Below are positions 1 to 11,451 of a DNA stretch of 64,000 bases, one piece after another. A program made the position numbers and the translations under genes. Position 1 is the stretch's first letter. Every line of letters begins with the position of its first letter. The notes beneath the pieces are model-generated. The model had not been told where the DNA came from. It was given only the letters and a program-made list of their open reading frames with translations, and ran no database searches. This DNA comes from Pneumocystis sp. 'macacae' (taxonomy: Eukaryota > Ascomycota > Pneumocystomycetes > Pneumocystales > Pneumocystaceae): contig CM030733.1 in assembly GCA_018127085.1 (NCBI GenBank), forward strand, positions 248,001 through 312,000. Direction: 5' to 3'.

Positions 1-430
1 TGCAAGACGGACCCGGCCTGCAGCCAGATCAGCATTTCTCTACAAAGGCTCCAACAGCAACAGCAGGCATCGACGGGCACATGCTGCACCGTACAGCACA
101 CATACACAACGCATACAGTGCATACAACGTACACACATAGCACTGTGCACTGTGCATATACAACGCATACACCCCGCATACACCGTATGTACGGTGTGCA
201 CAGAGGGTGTATGCACTCTGTTCCTGCATATGCTTGCTGCTGCCCAATGCTGTGCTTCTGCACGGCATACCTGTGCTCCCATGTCCCAGTGTCCGGCCAA
301 GCTGCCACGGCCCAATATGTGTTCGATGCTTGCGCTTATCCTTCCGTAATTCACCCAATACCAACGGCTGCTTCAAAGCACTCATCTCCCACAGCCATCA
401 CAGCCCTTAAAAGACAAAAACACCTTATAT
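1..430. repeat. GC-richer, CATACA/TGCA-type simple-sequence stretch
   Basis: The first 430 bases are visibly much richer in G+C than the rest of the window. Between about 90 and 230 they consist of loosely alternating purine-pyrimidine words (CATACA, GTATAC, GCATAC, TGTGCA). Overlapping open frames exist on both strands, but their translations are low-complexity Cys/Tyr/His/Met strings from the repeats, and no domain is visible, so I call no gene. The composition would suit a subtelomeric or otherwise atypical segment, but I see no telomere repeat array. It could also be an assembly junction. Confidence 0.5.
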
Positions 431-1059
431 AGCCCTTTGCTCGGCATACGGACAACACTGGACCTTTTCTAACACACACCATCAGGCACTATCCTCAATA
501 TTTAGTCAGATGTTTCCCTTGTACGAAGAATGTGATATACTGGTAACGAGGGATCGATAGGGATAACGAGGATCGAATAGGGTGTAGGGAAGTCATAAGA
601 ATTTATAGGGATATGCAAAATATATGGAAATAAATACAGAAAAGAAGGGGTATTATGAGGAGATTGAATGTATTAAGAGAGAAGCAGAAGTATTTTGTCT
701 CAATTAGCAAGAATGGGGGGAAAATGCGGATTGAGAAATAAAAGTTTACACGGGGGGTATGTACACACACACGATTCGGGCCAAGCGTAGGCCAAAAGGC
801 AGATTGCCGGGATTCAGCATGTTTGAAGAGTGGGGAAGTGTATAGAAAACAAAATGGGATGGAGACCCTGTCAAAGGAGTCTGAGTAGTCTAGAAGGAAA
901 ATAAATATATCATAAATAAATATATAAGTTCTTAGAAAATGCCGTTTACCGCTACAAGTGTATGTTTTTAATCAAGATATTAAGATATTAAAACTGTTCT
1001 ATATAAACCGTTAAATATACATATTAAATAAACCCATTACTATTAAGAAGACTTGTATT
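431..1059. other. Intergenic, G-rich on the plus strand, no gene seen
   Basis: This stretch lies beyond the 3' end of the zinc-finger gene that stops at 1060. It has runs of G on the plus strand and a short imperfect direct repeat near 550-585 (GGATCGATAGGG then GGATCGAATAGGG). No frame with coding character and no RNA gene structure were recognised. Confidence 0.5.
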
Positions 1060-2202
1060 TCATCTAACACATCCTTTGACCAGAGCATGTCTCTTGAGAG
1101 CGTCCTTGCGTGAAAAAGACTTATCACAACTTGAACATGGAAACAACTTAACATCTAAATGAATTCTTTTATGCCTAGAAGAATAAAAATGAAAAAACGC
1201 TAAATTCATTGTATAATACCTTTTTAAATCATGATTCCTATTAAAGCTTTGAAAGCATTGATCACACTTAAACGGACGACTCGAAAAAACATTAGATGTT
1301 TTAGTAGAGCGGACTGAAAAAGGGGACTTAGCAGAGTTTAGCTTTTTCTTTGAAGAATAGTGATTTCGAGGTAGCTGTATATATAATGATGAATTATTAT
1401 CGTCTCCAGTGATCCTATTCGAAGGAACCGGTTGACTTGAAATACAATTGGAACAGCCTGTACACAGCTCCCCGCAAGTGGTATATAGAGTGGAACCCAT
1501 AGACAAATAATTGTTTTGCAAAGGTAAAAACTGCGAATAAGACTGATAGTTCATGGTATTATCATAATCATAAGCCTGATGTAAAGGAGAAGTAAAAGGT
1601 AAAAACGATTCAAATTTTCCATTAGACAGAGACTGTTCGTTCATCCAAAAAGCATAATTCATATTACGTTGAGTAAGATATGGATAAACAGAAGAAAACT
1701 GTTCTGCAACCGATGGGAAACAAAGCCGCTGCTCATAATGGTTATTCCCTAACGACCCAAGTGATTGTTGCTGAAGAATCAAGTAGGGATGTTGTTGAGA
1801 GAAATGAGATTCAGGTGTATATCCACCCTGTATAACCGTTTCTGGACAATATCCAAACAGATTAGATATCCCAATAGACGAAGGAGAAGAAAGATCAGTA
1901 GAATCACCCATTTCCCCCTGATGTGATAGTCCAATAATAGAATCAGCCTGTTGGAGAGAAAAATAAGGAGACGAAAATGATCCTTGAGTATCAGAAAAAT
2001 GCAAAGGCTGGTCTAATTGCTGTATTTGTGGATTAGAGGAATTTTCAATAAGTTTGTAAGGTTCAACGCCATTTTGCAGCATATCAGAGATATTGGATGG
2101 TGACAATAAAGATTGAGTATTGTTGCATAACTCTTCGCCATCTTCTCCTGGCAAAACATGGAAAAATGTCTTCCAATTCTCCTGAGTCTGATCCAAGCTC
2201 AT
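1060..2202 (-). CDS. C2H2 zinc-finger transcription factor, Swi5/Ace2-like
   Basis: Predicted DNA-binding regulator acting in the nucleus. The first in-frame ATG is at 2202 (MSLDQTQENW); the frame runs further upstream but only from GTG. Removing a 45-nt GT-AG intron (1175-1219) gives about 365 residues. The N-terminal 300 are Ser/Asn/Gln-rich and look disordered, as in activators. The C-terminus carries two C2H2 fingers. Finger 1 reads CDQCFQSFNRNHDLKRHKRIH across the splice. Finger 2 is CSSCDKSFSRKDALKRH followed by a terminal LVKGC. The RNHDLKRHK and SFSRKDALKRH signatures are those of the Swi5/Ace2 group, which drives late-mitotic and cell-separation genes in yeasts. Retaining the intron stays in frame but destroys the His pair of finger 1. 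It stands alone, with over 2 kb of AT-rich DNA upstream. The family call is firm; the exact orthologue is inferred. Confidence 0.85.
   Translation of the reverse strand: MSLDQTQENWKTFFHVLPGEDGEELCNNTQSLLSPSNISDMLQNGVEPYKLIENSSNPQIQQLDQPLHFSDTQGSFSSPYFSLQQADSIIGLSHQGEMGDSTDLSSPSSIGISNLFGYCPETVIQGGYTPESHFSQQHPYLILQQQSLGSLGNNHYEQRLCFPSVAEQFSSVYPYLTQRNMNYAFWMNEQSLSNGKFESFLPFTSPLHQAYDYDNTMNYQSYSQFLPLQNNYLSMGSTLYTTCGELCTGCSNCISSQPVPSNRITGDDNNSSLYIQLPRNHYSSKKKLNSAKSPFSVRSTKTSNVFSSRPFKCDQCFQSFNRNHDLKRYYTMNLAFFHFYSSRHKRIHLDVKLFPCSSCDKSFSRKDALKRHALVKGCVR
1175..1219 (-). other. 45-nt stop-free intron inside zinc finger 1
   Basis: GT-AG intron on the minus strand (starts GTATTATAC, ends TTCTAG). It is a multiple of three and has no stop in frame, so a naive reading runs through it and inserts 15 residues. 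Splicing joins DLKR to HKRIH and restores the C-X2-C-X12-H-X3-H spacing, which is why I treat it as a real intron. Confidence 0.8.
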
Positions 2203-4532
2203 AAAACCTATATTTAGACTAAAATAAAAAAGTATTGGTTCTGTGTTATTAGTGATTAATAATTCCACATAAAAAGCTCAGAACAAAGACAAAACAAATA
2301 AATCCAAAACTTCTATCACAAAATCAGCCCAGAAAAAGCAGAATCTCTAAAGAAAAGTCTTCAAAATTCCGTATACAATAAAAGATGGTTAATAATGTTT
2401 CGAATTAACAGATAAATCTGAACAAAAAACACTTTAGAATCCAAAAAGATTACACTCTTCCTGTGCTTTTATCTGAAAATGAAGCGTAAATATGCCCGTT
2501 TAATACTTCTTCTCAGTTATTTTCAAATTTTTAGACGTGTCAAAATTGTTGAAATTTAAATCAAAAATCTGTCCGAAAGTAAACGACGAAAAGGTAAGCA
2601 AAGTGTTAAATCAGAAGACTTTAAATAACTTTCAAAAACTAATACACTAATAGCAAATTCTTATTAAAAAGAATCTTTTTTGAAAACTCCTTATTTTTTC
2701 TAAGATCCTTTATACATTTCAATGTTTTTCTTTTCAAAATATTTATAAAAATAAAAATACTCAAGAAAAATTAAAGCCTTCCATTTATTTCAATTAAAAG
2801 GCTGTCCTAAACAGATTTGTCCGTATCTATTTAGCTCATCTGACGCTATCTTAGTTAATATTATACTTTTTTAGCATACATTAATGATTTAGCTTTCTAA
2901 CCCTAATTAAGTATGAATTATAGCCTTCGGTTAAAATAATGAATACTTTAGTGGGTTATTTAGCAGTTGTACTTAATAAAGATAAATATACTATTATCCA
3001 CGTGTTCTCATCAATTTATTAAGATATGATATAGTACAATATAGTAAATATCCAAAATCATGAGATGACAATTATAGATAAATAAATAAAAATTATATAT
3101 ACGAATATAAATATCTATAAATATATATTTAGATGCTTGATTATAATATATATTAAAATAAAGTTAGTTTTTGTTCAAAAACTAAGCTTTGGTATACTTA
3201 TAATATTATATATACAAATCTATAAATAATATACTATGAATTTATTTTAAAATCTAATTATATAAAAATAACCAAAATATATTATATAAAGAGACAGAAA
3301 TAGAGGAAAAATTGATATTATATTTTCTAAACTAGAATAATATTTTCACTATAATTTTATATAAAGACGATGCTTCAAATTCAAACGCCTCCATATCTTA
3401 ATCGGATATTTTTACAAAAGTTTTTAGTCTATAGTTTTCAGAAATTTTAAAACAGCGAACCCAAAGAATCTTACGAAAATAAGTATAGTTCTATTTTCAC
3501 AAAAGAGTTTATACTATTTTAATCGAAATATTAGTGTATTTCGCGGTTAATTGAATAAGCAACTTTTTAAGATAGAAAAAAGAAATTTGACAGAAATTAC
3601 TCGCTCCATTAGTATCTTAAAATTCGGTACATTAACTTCTATTCAAATATCTTATGTTGAATAAATATCTTTTACATTATATAAATAAAGATATCTTTTT
3701 ATATATCTATTTTAGAACTTAATATAAAATGACAAAAAATTTCAAATTATAAATTATTTATTATTCATAAAAGCAAAAAACTTTTCAAATTCCTTTGTGA
3801 AACCACTAACAAAAAGTAAAATTCCTATTTCACAAAAAAAAAACTTTTTTTATAAAGAAAAATATAACTATCAAATAACTAATCTATATAAAAAGCCATC
3901 TACCTTCCCAAACAAATACTTTTACCTCCAAAATTATATATTAAAATATCTATCTTTCATAATATATACTTTTAAATATTAACAAAATTAATATTTCATA
4001 CGTCAGATACTGTAGTTTTCTAAAATAATCTGTTTAAATAAAGAAAACAAACTATAATATGTTTTTAAATAAAAGTATAAGCAAAAGTTTAAAGATGGAT
4101 ATGATCAAATTATGCTCATGATAAATATATAAATGTAAATTAAAGTCCAATTGCAAATAATGAAAAACTTCTATATACAGTTCATGTCATATTTTCATTG
4201 TTAAACCCAATCATATATATATAAATTAACCATTCTATCTGTAACTTACAATACAATATATAACACATGCAATATTCGATATCGAAATTAATAAATCTTT
4301 AACATACTAAAAGACATATATTACACATAAACAACAGGTATACAATACATATGACTTCTATAGTTAACTTATTTATAAAAAAGATAAACAAAAGGAACTA
4401 TATTTTAAACAATTATTCTATGGAAACTGTTAATATTCGTAAAGACTCACTTGCAGGATTAGTATATCGTCATTTTCAAAAAAAAAGAAATTGATAATTT
4501 ATTATTAGTCTTTTTCTATCTTTTCAGATATT
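2203..4532. other. Long AT-rich intergenic region
   Basis: About 2.3 kb between the divergent zinc-finger and SGF11 genes. It is very AT-rich, with many A and T runs. Short frames such as one near 3797-3982 are Lys/Tyr/Phe strings with no domain. It probably holds the promoters and leaders of both genes. A small SGF11 5' exon may lie near 4420-4461 (ATG at 4420), but its reading phase does not fit the next exon as I read it. Confidence 0.5.
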
Positions 4533-5136
4533 TTGATGGATTTAATTATTGATATTGCTCTTTCAGCACACAGAAAAGAAGTTTTTTCACGCCGAAAATG
4601 TATGCGCTGCAACAAATTTTGTCACTTTTATTCAATGAAACCTGGCGCTGATATTTTTGGAAAACCTTACCAAACTCCATCGACTGCACCGTACATTTCG
4701 TGTACTATTTGTAAAAGAGAAGTTGCAGCGGGTCGTTACGTCCCACATCTTGAAAAATGTTTTGGAAGTGGTCGTTTAAGTGGTAGATTAGCACAACAAA
4801 GGTATTTTTATTTATTCGAAAGAGAACTTGCTATAGTATTGTTCAGGGTGAATGAGTATACTGCGTCTATGTCATCTTATGCAAATGATTCAGATAATGA
4901 TATTTCTTCTGAAGAAGAAATATGTCATAAGAAAAAAAAGCGCCGTCATGCCAATGGGTCTACAAAGGTATGTTTCAAACAGAAATGAGTCACATATGTG
5001 AATTATAAACTTATTTATATAATATATAAAGAGAAAATTAACTTTTTTATAGTCAGGATCAACAAAATCATCACATTTAAAGACAAAAAAAACAGTAATT
5101 GCATCTAATAGTTCAGATACTGATATACAATCATAA
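4533..5136 (+). CDS. SGF11: SAGA deubiquitinase-module subunit Sgf11
   Basis: Sgf11 is a zinc-finger subunit of the SAGA H2B-deubiquitinase module. Exons are 4533-4801, 4847-4967 and 5053-5136, about 157 residues from this ATG. The N-terminal helix DLIIDIALSAHRKEV matches the segment that docks Sgf11 to its partners. The zinc finger is CTICKREVAAGRYVPHLEKC, followed by the basic FGSGRLSGR motif typical of the family, which contacts the nucleosome. An extra Cys-rich patch (CMRCNKFC) lies before it. The C-terminus is acidic then Lys/Ser-rich. A leading exon may exist upstream, because the helix normally begins a few residues earlier (ILMDL is readable after an AG at 4527), so the start is provisional. 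Spt20, another SAGA subunit, is encoded at 24261. Confidence 0.85.
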
Positions 5137-5347
5137 ATGTGATCAAGAATATGAGTGTCTATCAAAATAAAATAATTTTTAATATTGAAATAACAGCTTG
5201 AGTTTTGCAAAATAATTTTTAAATGCATACAACTATTTATTAAATTACAAATAAATGCATTTTTAATTATATAGAATAACTGTTTATTAAATATTTAGCA
5301 AACATTATAGTTTTTAATAATTGATTAATATTATATATCATACAACC

Positions 5348-5941
5348 TTATCTTCCAGTACTACCAAATCCACCAGAACCTCGAGTAGTTTCTTGTAAAT
5401 GTTCTACAACTATAACCTCTGGAGTGCATATCTTTTCAAGAATTAATTGTGCAATACGATCTCCATACTTTACTGTATTTTTTTAGAACAATCAACATAC
5501 ATAAAATATCGATTCAAATTTACTTTCAAAATCTTCATTTCCATGATTAAATAAAAGAACTTTAACTTGACCACGGTAATCAGCATCAATCACACCCGCT
5601 CCTATATTAATAGATGCTCTCAAAGCTATTAAAATGTTAAAATTAGTTTTTGAGCCTAAAAATAACTAAATCTCGCCTAATCCAGAACGTGGTGCAATTC
5701 TCCCATAGGTACCGGATGGAACTGCAATTGCAATATCCGTATCAACTAATGCTTTCCCATGTGCAGGGACCACCGTATCACATGAACTGTATCCATAAAT
5801 AATACTATTTTTCTGTAGACTCATTAACTACCTATAAATATCATATCCAGCAGCAAATAAACTACTTCTTTTAGGAGGTATAGCACGATCACTTAATCTT
5901 TGAATAAGCAATCTAGCATTTTGAGTCTCTAAATCATTCAT
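5348..5941 (-). CDS. DUT1: dUTP diphosphatase (dUTPase)
   Basis: Hydrolyses dUTP to dUMP and PPi, keeping uracil out of DNA and feeding dTMP synthesis. The family enzyme is a homotrimer. Three introns (5787-5831, 5626-5676, 5473-5523) leave 148 residues, the usual length. All five trimeric dUTPase motifs are readable: AAGYDIYSS (1), GRIAPRSGL (2), [11 protein letters not shown] with the catalytic Asp and Tyr (3), YGDRIAQLI (4), and the C-terminal [10 protein letters not shown] flap (5). The start ATG at 5941 is the first in frame and lies about 30 residues before motif 1, as expected. The second intron appears to use a GC donor (TTAG|GCGAGA). It lies 120 bp from the end of RQT4, transcribed in the same direction. 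High confidence. Confidence 0.95.
5626..5676 (-). other. Probable GC-AG intron in dUTPase
   Basis: The exons SGL and [11 protein letters not shown] must be joined after PRSGL to give the conserved motif 2-3 spacing. The only junction that keeps frame has the intron starting GCGAGA and ending TTTAATAG. GT donors nearby give a wrong phase or a stop. Confidence 0.6.
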
Positions 5942-6256
5942 GATTATTTTCTTTGTTTTACAATTGCTTATAATTTTACGAATATAATAAGATATAAATT
6001 CTAAAATTATGAATATTTATATAAAATTATTCTCTACAAAAAAAAAAACCATTCAAAACTGAATAAATAACAACCAAATCATTATTCATATCTGTATTTT
6101 AGTGCAATTTAGATAATCATTTTCAACGTAAAAAACATATTTCAAAATGTAATCCATAAATATTTTTAACAGAATTTAAAATTAATAAAAATCAGTAAAA
6201 ACTTAAATATAATCTATAGATATTTAAATAAAAAAATAAGATAAAAGATATTCTTA
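5942..6256. other. AT-rich spacer upstream of dUTPase
   Basis: 315 bp between the dUTPase start and the RQT4 stop on the same strand. It should contain the dUTPase promoter. I see no MCB (ACGCGT) box here, although dUTPase genes are often S-phase regulated. Nothing else recognised. Confidence 0.5.
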
Positions 6257-7860
6257 TCAATCCCTATCATCTTGAACCCTAGATATTTGCGATTTCAGAA
6301 TATAATCCAATTCGTTGGAAAAATTTTTAACATTTGTCCGTTCTGTAGTCAAAAATACTGGTATGAACACTTTGTTATGCGATAGACGGGACTGTTCAGG
6401 TTTAGAAGATAAAAAATCGTCTTTTTTTTTAATATCATCCATATTATCTTCATTATCTGTATTTAATGTTTCTACAGTAACTTTTCCTGAAAAATCAATT
6501 GTCATCACTTTTTTTTTAGAAGTATTCATAGAAGCCAATGCCTTTCTTTGCCTTTCGAGCATAAGAAAACGTTCTGCAGAACTTGCCCAACGATCGGGTC
6601 CAGCCAAAGGATCAAAATCTGATGCCTCATCTTATTTTTTTAAAACATAATATACAAAACAAAAATTTTACCTATTATTTTACCTGAAATATTAGCTTGG
6701 TCCAATTCAAGCAATCTGTTTTTTTCATTTTCAGCATCCCGTGCCTTTTTTTCAAATTCATTTTTACTAATACTATTGTACCCTAGATAGCATGTAGAGT
6801 AAAGTTGCTTTGTATCTTTACCAATTGCTGCTTTTTTCGATCTTTGTCTTAAAATGAGAGATCTTTCCACACGAAGCTGTCTAACCAGATCCATTTGCTG
6901 TTCCCGTGATAGAAGAGGTGTGTTACAAAAACTACTGATTTAAATCAATTCTTGTTCTTTCATTTTTACACACTAAATAAGCCATACCATGAATTAATGC
7001 CTTCCACAACACATATAATTTTTCCACATATCAAACAATTCGGAACTAAATGGTTTAAAGGATGTTTTCGTGCTAAACACACAATTATTCCCTTTCATTA
7101 GATTTAATCATACATCTATACCCTGACAATAACATTTTTTTCGACCTTGAGACTTAATTTCATTCAATTCCAAACACTTCAATGCAGAATCAATATCTGA
7201 GAGAGATCCAAGTTTCAAATCCATTTTTTTTGGTTTCATACCAAGTTCAGATGTCAAAATTCCTATATTTGCCTTTGTTTCACGGAATTGACCTGAAGGA
7301 TTTGAAACGTTAGAAGAACGATAGCATAACGAATCCCTAGAACTTGATACAGACTCTACTTCTGAGGCTATTCCTAGCTCGTTCGCCCCTACTAGTGCAG
7401 ATGATTCATTGGAAGTCACATATAAACCTTTATACGGGGTTTTGACCTGTTTTCTAATCCAAATTACATCGAAAAAAAATATCATATTTCCTACACTTTT
7501 CCCACATTTATTTTTTCTCTATATACCCCTGTTCTTCCTAGATCCTGGTCTTTAAACCCCCCTTTCATCTCCTTTATTTCTAGACTCTTTCCTTGCAAAG
7601 AAGCACTCATTTTACCACACATACCAAACCGTCTACTGTTAAACTCATTTATAAAGTCATTTGCTGCTACCGATTCACCCAACAAATCCTAAATTTCGTC
7701 AACTTTGCCTTCCTGTCCACTAACAAACCTTAAAATACGCAGTTGATGTTTCTACTGACTGTAATTCCATTGCATACCTAACAAGCTCCTTAAGCACTGT
7801 ATAATCAACTGATAGCAGTGCTTCTAACATAGCCAATGTCCAATGCTCCATTCCATCCAT
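6257..7860 (-). CDS. RQT4: Rqt4/TRIP4 (ASC-1) C2HC5 zinc-finger protein
   Basis: Rqt4/TRIP4 is a subunit of the ribosome-quality-control trigger (ASCC) complex that splits collided ribosomes. The start at 7860 gives MDGMEHWTLAMLEALLSVDY. Two short introns near 7700-7780 then lead to YFKDLLGESVAANDFINEFNSRR, matching the conserved N-terminal LLG...FI.E. segment. The diagnostic C2HC5 finger is assembled over three exons: CYCQ, then ARKHPLNHLVPNCLICGKIIC, then CSFCNTPLL. All metal ligands are present. A coiled basic region and DPLAGPDRWASSAERFLMLERQRKAL follow, as in the family. There is no ASCH domain, as in yeast Rqt4 and unlike human TRIP4. The splice joins restore the family motif exactly, so the call is strong; total length is about 420 residues. 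Confidence 0.88.
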
Positions 7861-9264
7861 TATTTTATACTGTTAGAACCAACACGAAAAATACCTGAAA
7901 TACAAATAACTGAGCTATTGAGGTATATAAAAAACGTATTTAGTTATATTTAAGAGACGTATAAGACACAACACATATTTGTCGACAAATACTCATGCAA
8001 TCTGATATACTTCTATACAGAATAACTTTAACTAAAACCCAATGTATATAGTCCGATAAATACACACATATACTCAATATTTCCACGCATACACTCTATA
8101 CTTTAGTATATAAAAAATATATTGTTGGAGACTGCTTAACAAAAGAACAATAAATTGCAGAAACAACAGGTTACCGATAGATGATTTGTAGAAATACAGA
8201 TATATATAAGAAGTGCCATATAATACAGCAAAAGTCCGGATTTATAATATAAGCAGTACACATGTATTATATTCCCATTATATACTGGTTATATGTGCCA
8301 TATATGCAAACTATATATACATTATATGCGAATTGTAGATATCATCTGTATATATTACAAATATATATTACAGATATTTACACATATATATTGTATATCT
8401 GAATATCACATAACATGTATTATCTATATAAGCACTGCATACACTTTGTAGAAGTTACATATCAATTATATACATTATATATACTGGTATATACTGTATA
8501 TGTAGTGTACACTGTATGTATTACATACATATTATATAGACATTATGTATGTACAGAAATAACTTTTCCTATACTTCAGTGCCTTCCAAAATACATGTAC
8601 ACTTTACATACACTATATAACTGGACTATGACGATTGTATAAGTTGTATAAGTTGTATGAATTTATATATATTATATAGTCAACAATACAAGTATATATG
8701 CATAAATTTACCTTATATACACCATAAAATGTCAAAATAACACAAAACATATACAATGTAAATGAGTATACAAAATAGATATAACTAATGTAACACATAT
8801 AACACATACAAAGCATATATAATACAGGCATAATGCGTATATGAAACATATATACTATACAAATAGAATAGATACAATTCATATAATACACAAGTAGCAT
8901 ATACATACTACAGAGATAAAATATATAAATACCATATCAACTATGTGTACATATATACGTCATATGCATACGGTTCATACACTATATGTGCAGTAAACAC
9001 ACTATATAGACTACATGTATGATCAAGTACAGGTACATCGTCAAAAGGCATTTTTACATGAAATATATATCATACACACGGCATGAATACTATATGCACG
9101 TCATGTACGCATCGTATGACGACTGTGTGCGTAGTATATGTGTGATATGTATCTTCTGATTAACGAGCTACGAAGATAAAACGTTAAGTTTTTGACAAAA
9201 ATCAAAAATTGCATTAAACAAACAAAAAAAAGCAGAAGATTACGCAAAATTTTCTCCTAAAACC
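7861..9264. repeat. Purine/pyrimidine-alternating TATACA/TGTATA-rich spacer
   Basis: Between the divergent RQT4 and roadblock genes lies 1.4 kb. About 7970-9150 is made of short alternating words such as ATACAT, GTATAT, TATACA and TGTATA, many locally palindromic (for example GTACACTGTATGTATTACATAC around 8500). Frames here translate to Tyr/Met/Cys/Leu strings with no domain and are not genes. The texture resembles the CATACA stretch at 90-230. Transcription starts for both genes probably lie at its edges. Confidence 0.65.
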
Positions 9265-9636
9265 ATGTTTGAAACAGCAGAAGCTCTTCTTTCTCGAATT
9301 CTTACAAGACAACGTGTCCAGGGACTTCTTGTTCTTGAAAAAACAACTGATACAATTGTCCAGACAACATTAAGCCAGGAAGCAGCAGCATCATGCGCAG
9401 AAATCGTTAAATGCATACTTAATTCAGCAGAAACACTTACGCTAAATATAGCATCTACGGTAAGAACAGTAATTTAACGGGATTTATTTATACATATAGG
9501 ACATGCTTCAGTTTATACGTATGAAGATGCAGATGCATGAACTTATGATTGTTCCTGGTATGAGAATTGTAATGAAAATCATAACTTACATCTTCTAGGA
9601 TCGGAATATCTTCTTGTAGTGATGGTTTCTATATGA
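9265..9636 (+). CDS. Dynein light chain, roadblock/LC7 family
   Basis: Small regulatory light chain of cytoplasmic dynein, or a close roadblock-fold relative. Exons 9265-9459, 9500-9557 and 9599-9636 give 96 residues, the normal size for this family. The order of elements fits: an N-terminal helix (MFETAEALLSRILTRQRVQG), a strand with LLVLEKTTDTIVQTTL, a long central helix (SCAEIVKCILNSAETLTL), then the conserved LQFIRMKMQMHELMIVPGSEYLLVVMV. That last segment corresponds to [24 protein letters not shown]-type ends in DYNLRB proteins. The ATG at 9265 is the first possible start. It is tandem with RRP43, 750 bp away. Confidence 0.85.
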
Positions 9637-10385
9637 TCTAAGCATGTAGGATATTGTTATATTGCATTCAGCATTACAAGATAAACAATGCAGGAACACA
9701 AAAAATATAAAAGTATGAGACATGTCTCTTTATTTGAATAATCATTATCTATAATTATTTTTTTTCACTAAATTATCAACATATTTCTTGAAAAATGGAT
9801 ATTTAAAACGATTATCTCATAAATTATATCAGCTAATCCTTTATGATGTTGATGTACTAAAATAACACATATTGAACAAAAAAAGCTGATCATTATATAA
9901 AAATACATAAGTTGTACTCTTTAAAAGACAAACAATTATTACTTCACTATACAAATACAAATAATGATTTTTTTTTAAAAAAAAGAAGAAAAAACACTGT
10001 GCTAATAAAATTAAATTATATAATAACTATAATTTGTTTATTAGCAAAGTCTACATCATTTTCCAATCACAATTGATTACCATATTCAACACAAATTTTT
10101 ATATATCCTGGAAAAAACATGAAATATAACAAAAAGTTACAAATTTATAGACATTATCATAGACATTATCATCTTTTTTCTACATTTTTTTAACATTTTT
10201 TAAAAACAATATAAACATTTTTTTTCAAAACTAATATTTATCATCAATACAATCTATAAATCAGAATTATACAAAAATAACACATATTTGTTTTATCTTC
10301 ATCTTATGCATTTCTATATTTTTATCTTTATACATTTCTATATATTTCATTCAAATAAAAAAATATCGATAGCTACATCTTCAAA
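9637..10385. other. AT-rich intergenic spacer
   Basis: 750 bp between the roadblock and RRP43 genes. There is a short tandem repeat at about 10149-10171 (TAGACATTATCA twice) and several long T or A runs. No gene seen. Confidence 0.5.
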
Positions 10386-11396
10386 ATGACAGAAAATACA
10401 CGACTTTCATTTCCTCCAGAGTAAGCATTTCCTCTTAATAAAAAAACCCTCATATGAAATATTATAGAGTCTATAAAAAGATTGATTTACGACAATATTT
10501 TAGGCATTTTCTTGCATCCTCATTACGTCCAGATGGACGAACACCTTTGCAATTTCGTTCTACATCTATGAATACAGGAGGCCTGTCAAATACATGTGGA
10601 TCTTCAGTTGCAAGAATAGGGGATACTATTTTTACATGTGGAATTCAAGCAGAAATAGCGAAACCATCTATTGAACGACCTTTAGAAGGCTGGATAGGTT
10701 TTTCTCATAAATGAAAAAATAAACTATACTTATTTTTCAGTTCCTCATATTACATTCTCTCAAATATATTATCAAAAGTATAAATCAGGTCATTATAATC
10801 ATATTGCACAGGCTATGTTGCAAAGAATCCTATCTTTGATACATACGTTCATTTCTTATCATTTTAAAAATAATTTCTTAACATTATAGGTCTAATATAC
10901 TTCCACTGTCTTCTTTGTTAATATCAGAGCATAAGGCTGCTTGGGTTTTATATATTGATTTAATTTGTTTAAATTATGATGGAAATGCTATGGATGTTGC
11001 ATGGATAGCATTGATCAGTGCTCTTGAAACCGCAAAATTACCAGTAGCTATATGGAATGAAGATACGGAATCAGTTATATGCAAAAAAGAATATAAAAAT
11101 CTCAAATTAAATCAAAGACTTTTTTCAGCCTCTTTTGGAATATTTGATGGGTATTTTTTTTTCTTTTACGATTTTTTCTTAAAAACTTTAGTAAATACAT
11201 CTTATCAGATTTAAATGACGACGAGGAAAGTTTAATCCCAGAAACAATAAATATTGTAATCGGTAATGACAAACAATTATTAAGCGTTAATAAAAATGGA
11301 GGAACCGCAATGACACAAGAAATGATCATATCATGTATAAAACTAGCTAAAGAAAGATATAACGAATTATATGATTTAATTGATAAATCCAAATAA
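10386..11396 (+). CDS. RRP43: Exosome core subunit Rrp43
   Basis: RNase PH-like ring subunit of the RNA exosome, which processes and degrades RNA 3' to 5'. A 35-nt first exon (10386-10420, MTENTRLSFPPE) splices to 10468, giving VYKKIDLRQYFRHFLASS followed by the LRPDGRTP motif. Then come FRSTSMNTGGLSNTCGSSVARIGDT and FTCGIQAEIA. Later exons carry VPHITFSQIYYQKYKSGH, the RSNILPLSSL segment, and YIDLICLNYDGNAMDVAWIAL with the conserved D-x-DGN-x-xD element. The C-terminus reads VNKNGGTAMTQEMIISCIKLAKERY. About five exons and 280 residues, normal for Rrp43. It converges on SMC5 with 55 bp between stops. Confidence 0.92.
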
Positions 11397-11451
11397 CATA
11401 TTTCACTGAATAATATCATTATATTTCAGAAATAACTCTAAATTTTTTAAA

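Noticed and set aside
29..432. Overlapping open frames of 65-118 residues on both strands
   Set aside because: Translations are repeat-derived Cys/Tyr/His/Met strings, overlap each other in several frames and show no domain.
558..567. TAGGGATAAC, the first half of the I-SceI recognition sequence
   Set aside because: Only 10 of 18 bases match; no homing endonuclease or intron context.
3797..3982. 61-residue plus-strand frame
   Set aside because: Lys/Tyr/Phe-rich product of AT-rich DNA with no motif or homologue-like pattern.
8415..8906. Two frames (75 and 97 residues) in the alternating repeat
   Set aside because: Composed almost only of Tyr, Met, Cys, Leu and Ile from TATACA-type repeats.
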